Part shown: piece by piece, positions 57,561-64,000 of the stretch
Position numbering within the stretch: the stretch's first letter is position 1
Layout: every line of letters starts with the position of its first letter
Assembly (NCBI GenBank): GCA_963922205.1
Contig: CAWUHX010000008.1
Location: 1,583,282-1,647,281, forward strand
Direction of reading: 5' to 3'
Length of the DNA stretch: 64,000 nucleotides
Origin: Romanomermis culicivorax
Lineage: Eukaryota > Nematoda > Enoplea > Mermithida > Mermithidae
Program-made: the position numbers and the translations under genes
The notes under the pieces: model-generated
Database searches by the model: none
What the model saw: the letters and a program-made list of their open reading frames with translations, nothing else
Told to the model about the DNA's origin: nothing

Positions 57561-60500
57561 TAACTCATCCCATTTGTCAGAGGGTCAATTCCTCTGACTT
57601 TGGTCCTCTAATTACTATTCTTTTCATTTTCAAGAGTTCTTCCTTGTTAAAGTAAGTTCACATATTATTAAGTAAACAAAACTTCCAAAACGGTTTGTGT
57701 CACAATATTTTGGTCTAAAAAATAACAAATGGATGGTGTGAAGTTTTGCATAGACGTTTTTCGTTAATGTTTGGCACTGCCCAGTGCGATTTTTCATTAT
57801 GGTCGTAATTATCATTTTGGGAGTGGTCATGGAAAGAGTACCATTCATTTTGGATTGTCGTTTTTGTTTTTTGCGTATTGTTGGTACTGTCATACGTTGG
57901 CACCCCATGCCAGTTGGAGGAAAGTTTGGCATATTTTGTAGTTGGTGGATTTAGTGAGTATGCTTCCAGAGGCAGCTAGATCTGTTTCTAAGTTTTGATT
58001 GAAGCTTAGTAAAGTAGTTCCGGCAGGGACTAGTCGGAGTGGGGCTCGCCTAGGAGACCCTAGATCCCTCTGGCTCTATGCGCAGGACTAGGTGGCAGTG
58101 GTATTGATCATGTCATACTTTTGTATTTTGTGTTTGCACCTAACATTTTGTTACTGTTGGTTTGGCTTTTCTCTAACAATAATCTCCTTCCTAACACATC
58201 TTTAGCCAGATACTGTAAGCAGCTAGGTTTCCTGAGTATTCTTGCCGGGTTAGGATCAGGGGCCGTACCATATTGGATCTCCCAAGAACCACATCCAGGC
58301 AGTGGAGGGTATACGCCAGACTTTTCATCAACTGGAGATAAGGGATAGGTGAGCAAAGAAACAAAAAAACCTCTGCAAGCATGTTTTTTTCTACAAAATA
58401 AGCACAAAAATCATCAAAAAAGCTATATTGGAAAATGTTCAGGGAGTGTTTTTTCCGGGACAGATAATGCCCAGGGTTTCAGGTAGGAGGGTGTACTCCC
58501 CTACCTCCTCTATGCGCATTGATATGGAACAGATGCATTTCAGTGAATTTTAGGGTTTCAAAATGTAAAACTTTTTTTAATTTCTAGGACTTTAACAATC
58601 CATTATTTGTTACCCATCTGGGGTAACAAATATTTGTTACCCTTTAACAATCCATTATTTGTTACCCATTTTATTACCTTACAGTACATTTTTCAGAAAA
58701 ATCAACACGTTAGCTTTCTAAACTTTTTGGAACGATTGGTCCTTCCTTAGCCTAAATTGAATTCAAAAGCATTATGGAAGTAGTTTTCAGAAACTTGTAC
58801 TAGTAGCTCTTCTTTACTTCAAGGACATTGGACTTTTGAACAGAAAATGTGGATCTAATTCTTGAAGTAAATTTCCAGAAAATCGATTTTCCAGCATTGC
58901 AGCACTGTTTTTTTCGCCGGACTTTATGCCAAATGGAGAAAGGGCTCTAAATTTTCCCCCAATCTCGTCAAGTCATTTTTTGCTTGAAAATACTCATATA
59001 TGCTTTATTCAAGTGTTCTTGAGCATGTTGGAACATTCTGATATTTTTAGAGACATTAACTAATTATAATTGGAGAGAAATGTAACTTGAAAGATAAGTG
59101 GGAGCTGGTGGAGCGGCAGAGAGGAGGGCGTGGGACCAGGTAAGACCTCGGCTGGGTAGGGAGGTCGGTAAGCAGGGCTGACAGAGGTGGAAGGAACAGT
59201 CATGAATAAAACTTGAATAACCTGGTGGCCGACAAATACATTTTCTCTATTTTTATTTCTAACTAACAACTAAAAAGAACAAAAACAGTCATCACCTTTA
59301 TGGCCCCAACAACATTACGAAAAAGTTTATGCAAATATGTATAAGTGAAAATTTATATACAAGAACATGTTATTTACAAATGTGTTTCTTATTGGTTTTG
59401 TTTACTGTGAATAAATTGAAAAAAAAGATAATATCGGTTCAGCTCAGTGTGGTGTACTACACCCCTACCCCCTGGGGGAAACAAAATGTGACTAAGGTAG
59501 GAAGAGGAAGAAAAATAAGGATGGAGGTGGAGTTGGAGGAAAAGGAGGAAGGAGGAGGAAGAGTTGGAATCAGGTTCAGAGGGGATGTCACGAGGACAGA
59601 TAAAAAATGGACTTCAGGGATTCACCAGATGCCAAATATTTAGGCCATGATGACCCCCTAAGACTCATCACTACTACATAGTGACCCCGAAGACCAGCTA
59701 CCTTAAGGGCTGCTGGGAACCCCTGAGTTTGGGCAGAAATAAGAAAGGGAAAATAAAGAAAAGATGAAAAAGAAAAAAGGGTGTTAGTCACATTTGGTTT
59801 TTTATTGTGTTTGAAAAAAGGGGAGAATTAAATTGAAAATGTGGTTACCCTGGGGACCTGACTTAGAAACCCTAAACCCATACATTTGGGCAGAAAATTA
59901 TGTAAGCAATTGGAAGGATACTCCTTTCTATACATCCACTATTAATTTTTTGAAATTTGAATTTTGATTTTGGAAAATGTGAAAAAGAAATAAATTTTTT
60001 GAGATGCGAGAAAAACAAAACAAATAGATGAAACAAATACATATGCCATCTTTGCTTGTCGACCTCGGCGTCAATGGGCTCGCTATAAATGGAATTTCTT
60101 TGAAATTCGAAAATTCGAACACAAAATTCGAAAGAAAGTTCAAAAAGGAATAACGTTCATATAATCTAATAATCGCCCATTGGCATCAAATCAAAAGTGT
60201 AATAAGGCCGAAAAGGTGGGTATTTGGCGTTGTGACAAAGTAAGAATTCTGGCCATTTGGCCTGAATATAAAGTTCCAATGAAAGTTCATTCAGCCGGCA
60301 AAAACAAAGGTATGATGGGCTAATTGTTTGCAGCTAATGGACGATGGCACCATCGTTGGTGAAACATTGAGGAAATATCAGTAGCCTGATCAATAATAGG
60401 TAAAACACAAAAATACCCAGAAAAGTTTTTTTGGCAAGAAAATTAATACGCCTCAGCCTGAAATGTAAGGCTAGGCTATCACCTGATTTCCAATCTGGAA

Positions 60501-60640
60501 AACTAGAGAAGATGAGGAGAAGATGAGGCGAAAACATCATAAACATACTAAATCACAAATGTTAATTTTTTTACGTTTTTATCACATATCATTGGCATCA
60601 GCGGCCATAATCGACTAATGAACAGGGAATATAGCTGCAG
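57561..60640. other. No gene confidently recognised
   Basis: Mixed AT-rich sequence with some GC-richer patches (57980-58110, 59090-59210, 59460-59720). A minus-strand frame at about 57900-57715 is polar and H/N/T-rich (WYSFHDHSQNDNYDHNEK), possibly a gag remnant; not provable. A 25-bp direct repeat with TTTAACAATCCATTATTTGT lies at 58591-58615 and 58642-58666, with an inverted GGGTAACAAATA between. Confidence 0.35.
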
Positions 60641-60657
60641 TTTATGGTAACTTTAAT

Positions 60658-61430
60658 TTACCGTGGCAGCGGAGAGGGAGATGGCGAGCAGCCAGAGGGT
60701 TTGTGCCACATATAATGAGAACTATGGTCCTCGTGATAACATTTTTTGAAATATTCGTGGCAATCTTGACTTTGCAGTCTTTGGTCAGATGGTTGTTGCC
60801 ATTCTGGTTGGTTAGAGGACAGAGTGGTTGTACAGTGGGGATTAGGTTCGCCCCCTGCCCCACTAACCATGGGCGGATTTGTAGTTTTTCCTGGCAAGAT
60901 TTCCTCATCACAATCAGATATGGCTTTGGAGATTCTTTCGCATTCATTTTGACATATCTTTTGCATTTGTTCTATGGCATCTAACAATTTCGGATTTTCG
61001 CCCTGCTGGGCCATTGATCCCAAATAATTTGGCATGAAATACTCGGCACGTTGATAATTTGACCAAATTTGCTGCAGGGTGCATACAGCATAGGAAACTT
61101 TGTGTAACAACAACACTGTCAAAAGATTCATTCCAGTCAATGCCGAGGACAGTGGCCATTTGGGGAACCAATTATAAATAAATGGTTCCATTTGTAACCA
61201 AAGTTCACTTGTTAATCGCTGCGTTGAATAATTTCTGTAACTCGCAAAGGCGCCATGTTGAGTTTGCATAACCTCGAATCGATAGTTATTAGTGTTATAA
61301 ATTTGAATTAGGGCTTGTTGAATTTCGGCTAATTGTTCATCCAATAGTGGTAACATAACTGCTACTAAAAAGACTTGAACTGTAACTGTTTTCAAAGATG
61401 TGGGGCCCAAGCGTTGATCATACAGGGGGG
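60658..61430 (-). pseudogene. Unrecognised coding region (possible retroelement structural protein)
   Basis: A minus-strand open frame of about 250 codons. It has a coiled-coil-like start ([18 protein letters not shown]), a middle with hydrophobic W/L-rich sequence ([20 protein letters not shown]), a second helical part ([19 protein letters not shown]) and a glycine/proline/serine C-terminus. In a neighbouring frame near 60830-60780, NHLTKDCK resembles half of a gag zinc knuckle. These hints suggest a gag- or env-like product of an old retroelement, but no enzyme domain is visible in the window. Confidence is in coding character, not function. Confidence 0.35.
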
Positions 61431-61548
61431 TGAAATGGCATGGTCTCTCATCTCGTCTTCTGCTTTCTTTTGCACTTGAGCACTCGTTCCTGGCCCTTAG
61501 ATAAGAGCCAATTGCTGATCGATTTGGGCCTTTCTGGCTTTCCCCTCT

Positions 61549-62489
61549 TCATACTTTTGTTTGCCACGTTTCTGAGTACATTTGGTATTCATTTATTTTC
61601 CTGCTCTGGTTTGAAACTGCACAGGAGGTGGCCGCAATGGTGCTGCTTCTGTAGCTGGTGGTATAATAGTTGAGTCTGACCCAGAAAAACCTTGCAATGA
61701 TGGAGCCTGAATAGCAGGCTGAACTTGGGTAGGTGGCGGAATGGCCAACATAACAGCAAATGACGCATACTAACTCCAAAAGTCCCACTTCTTGCTGATG
61801 TTGCAAGTCCATTAGGCATTGTTGACAATTGAGAGGAGGAGTTTGTGGTCTATATTGTGGAATTGGTTGAACAATGTGCGATATTGGTAAGGTGCAGCCT
61901 ACTGGCCTCCACATGGCAGTGGGTGCTAGTTGCAGTTGAGATTGTTGAAACAGTTGTGTGGCTGTTGAACAAATAGATATGGCTGGTGAACTTTGATGAG
62001 GAGCAGTGGGATGGACGTTTCCAAAGCTCGCAGTGATTATCCTATTGCCTTCAATGTCCATTAAGGAAGATTTAACCATAGTCGTTTGGATTTCAGGATG
62101 GTTGATTTGCGGCAGTCTTGGTTCAGTGGCTATTTCTTTGTCCGAAATTGAGGAAATTTCATCTTCTATTTCCACTATGTAATCACTTTCTTTGCTTTCT
62201 TCAACTATTGTCGTAGCTTGCCGAATACTAGCTGCTTTTGGCCGGGTCAGCGTTTCCTCCACAATAACCATTGTGGGCTTTTTGGTTTTGTCCCTTTCTT
62301 TGGCCCCTTCTGGTTTTGATTGCATGAGTGTAATTTGCTATTCGGTGGGTTCACTGCCAGTTGTGGTGGTCTCCTGACCATACACATCCTGACTAGTGAG
62401 CTCAGTGCCTAGAATATATTTATTGGAGGACACCATGTTTCCAAAAAACTATCCAATCGCGATTTTGGCTGTACTGGGGGCAAGGTTGG
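61549..62489 (-). pseudogene. Unrecognised coding region, middle part
   Basis: A minus-strand frame (62325-61549) of acidic, S/T-rich sequence ([19 protein letters not shown]) is followed by Q/P-rich sequence ([15 protein letters not shown]). It then shifts frame near 61740 into a proline-rich end ([14 protein letters not shown]) closing at a TAA near 61600. It appears to be a low-complexity linker of a larger protein that continues from 63.9 kb across the TIR element at 62490-62927. Confidence 0.35.
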
Positions 62490-62568
62490 GGATCTTTTGT
62501 AGTAGTTCACAACCACTATTTTTTTCATATTTTTTTCATTCTTTTAGTTTTTCGGCGATTTTTTTGTC

Positions 62569-62636
62569 ATCAGGTAGGTTTCGAACCTGCAACCTTTTGA
62601 TTCAAAAACTCCAGTGCGTTACCACTGAGCCAAACA
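62569..62636 (-). other. tRNA-like sequence inside TIR element
   Basis: On the minus strand TGGCTCAGTGG (a perfect A box) and GGTTCGAAACC (a near-perfect B box) are correctly spaced, with ACGCACTGG after the D-loop. Acceptor and anticodon stems pair poorly. The body looks derived from a tRNA with TTG at the anticodon position (Gln-like), but it is not a functional tRNA. The internal Pol III promoter may still be active. Confidence 0.6.
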
Positions 62637-62683
62637 CTCAGTTAAAAATCAACCTTTTAATTCCCATTTATTATTTTCATTAT

Positions 62684-62892
62684 CCTAAGCCTAAGCCTAA
62701 GCCTAAACCTAAGCCTAAGCCTAAGCCTAAGCCTAAGCCTAAGCCTAAGCCTAAGCCTAAGCCTAAGCCTAAGCCTAAGCCTAAGCCTAAGCCTAAGCCT
62801 AAGCCTAAGCCTAAGCCTAAGCCTAATCCTAAGCCTAAGCCTAAGCCTAAGCCTAAGCCTAAGCCTAAGCCTGAGCCTAAGCCTAAGCCTAA
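62684..62892 (-). repeat. Interstitial telomere-type array (TTAGGC)n, about 35 units
   Basis: GCCTAA repeats on the plus strand with three single variants (CCTAAACC near 62703, CCTAATCC near 62824, CCTGAGCC near 62871). It abuts the right terminal repeat of the TIR element. Confidence 0.95.
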
Positions 62893-62927
62893 AAAAAATA
62901 GTGGTGGTGAACTACCACAAAAGGTCC

Positions 62928-63990
62928 AAGGTTGGTGCCCTACCCTGAGCCACTTGCAATTCGTGTTGCCTTCTGGCATACTCGCGGCATCTGTTTCTTG
63001 ATCAGCTATTAATTGGATAGGGATTTCAATATCCATGTTGGATTCTTCTAAATGCACTATTTTTGGAAGATCTGCATCAGCATTGTAGGTGGTCAAAAGA
63101 AAGATATCCCCAAGGGAGAAACTTTCCTATTGACAATGGATTGTTCCAAAGAACCAACAATGTTCTTGGTAAGGCAATATCTATGGTGATATTGTCACCT
63201 TCTGCTGGTCTTTTTGCCCTGGTTTCCTCAAAAATTATGGGCATGATATTAAAGTGATTGTACATATAATCCATTGTTTTGTTATTGACGCCATGTGGTG
63301 CTTGGTTGACGAGAGTGCCAAGTGCTATGTCATTTCTATGCTTGGCACCAGGTGTAGGTCCATGGCGGATAATCTGTTTAACCAATTTTTCATGGACTTT
63401 CAGATGCTCTAAATACTGAGGGGTGTCAGCCTCGATTTCCCGCCCTTCTCCAATGGTACTCGGCCAAAAATAATACTAAATTGGGCTAATTTCGTTTGTG
63501 ACATGGTCAGCATTCCAAACATTGGCCGAATCAAACAAATAAGGAAAAAGTTTGAGATGTAGCAATTCCTGGATGTAGCAATCCCATGGCAAAATGGGGT
63601 CCATACGACATCCATGCCACTATAGGTTCAATGTCTGAAGGATCCCAGGATAAATATCGCCCTAGCGCTTCATATGCTCTTCGAGTAGGCGGTTCAGTTA
63701 CTGTAGGACATTCCATCTGCTCAATCATTGTATATTGCTCATCTTCTTCTTCCTCTAATTCTTGTTTAGTGTTTTTCGGATTTCCAACAGAGGGTTTTAG
63801 TCTGTTGGCTCGATCAACTAATACATGATTTCAGAATATTGATAGAAAAGGATCAATATGTAGAACAATTTTGTGGTTGATTTTAGGATACGAGCAATGG
63901 GAGCCTGATGGTTCTCGATCAATGTCGTTCAAAAAACGTTTGATGGCTTCCTGCCACATATAAAACCTTGCACATGACGAAAACGGGAGT
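62928..63990 (-). pseudogene. Unrecognised coding region, upstream part
   Basis: From the right edge inward the minus strand reads an acidic stretch (KQELEEEEDEQYTMIEQ), then RRAYEALGRYLSWDPSDIE and YGPHFAMGLLHPGIA. It changes frame near 63570 into YLEHLKVHEKLVKQIIRHG, later GVNNKTMDYMYNHFNIM and GDNITIDIALPRTLLVLW. Composition and length strongly suggest real protein sequence. I recognise no domain. The 5' end may lie beyond the window. Frame changes indicate decay or sequencing error. Confidence 0.4.
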
Positions 63991-64000
63991 TTACTGGTTG

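Larger units (their letters stand above)
62490..62927. mobile_element. TIR element with tRNA-like module and TTAGGC array
   Basis: The left arm (62490-62526) starts GGATCTTTTGTAGTAGTTCA. The right arm (62892-62927), read inward on the other strand, starts GGACCTTTTGTGGTAGTTCA; both continue into AACCACTATTTTTT / CACCACTATTTTTT. An exact 8-bp duplication AAGGTTGG flanks the element (62482-62489, 62928-62935). Inside are a tRNA-like sequence and 35 or so TTAGGC units. Removing the element and one 8-mer restores a continuous minus-strand frame around [14 protein letters not shown], so it landed in old coding sequence. Terminus and duplication length match the element at 3426-3859. No transposase. 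Confidence 0.8.

Noticed and set aside
62569..62636. Functional tRNA gene
   Set aside because: A and B boxes are good but acceptor and anticodon stems do not pair.

Overview
The window reads as a gene-poor, repeat-rich, AT-rich animal nuclear region, most likely from a nematode. The telomere-type hexamer TTAGGC (nematode telomere unit) occurs here in two interstitial arrays, and the recognisable host genes are seven-transmembrane receptors of the nematode chemoreceptor kind, with short exons and standard GT-AG introns. No bacterial genes, rRNA or CRISPR arrays are seen. TGA is used as a normal stop in one intact receptor gene and TAA in the other. Layout, left to right. 1-640 is a pyrimidine-rich low-complexity tract. 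986-1321 is a retroelement gag nucleocapsid fragment. 2.2-3.4 kb is a dead receptor gene (copy A), followed by a 434-bp inverted-repeat element (3426-3859). 5013-7088 (minus) is an intact two-exon receptor gene whose intron holds a roughly 390-bp (TTTCC)n array. 8.3-12.4 kb holds three palindromic or TIR elements. 12.6-15.4 kb is a second dead receptor gene (copy B), split by a solo LTR. 15.7-17.7 kb is a MITE with a foldback element and another solo LTR inserted into it. 21.4-23.1 kb has three tRNA-derived SINE copies and a decayed gag-protease. 24177-25288 is a foldback element with about 130 TTAGGC units. 25897-35411 (minus) is a complete but broken Ty3/gypsy-type element. 37.0-38.4 kb repeats the MITE and the solo LTR. 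40072-42017 (minus) is an intact three-exon receptor gene (copy C). 46.8-57.6 kb is a large diverged segmental duplication around an unrecognised gene family. 60.6-64 kb is an unrecognised degenerate coding region carrying a TIR element loaded with a tRNA-like module and about 35 TTAGGC units. Two results stand out. First, every place where I see two or more adjacent TTAGGC units lies inside an inverted-repeat mobile element (four elements, at 3.4, 16, 24 and 62 kb). Three of these have 8-bp target-site duplications; two share a GGRYCTTTT terminus and a tRNA-like insert. This suggests transposable elements that carry or seed interstitial telomere repeats. Second, the gypsy-type element has the order gag, then an envelope-like glycoprotein, then pol. 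The three are in the same frame at their junctions and separated by single TGA codons, instead of the usual gag-pol-env. Host and elements interact mainly by disruption: solo LTRs and TIR elements are inserted in receptor, MITE and other coding sequence, and two of the three related receptor copies are dead.
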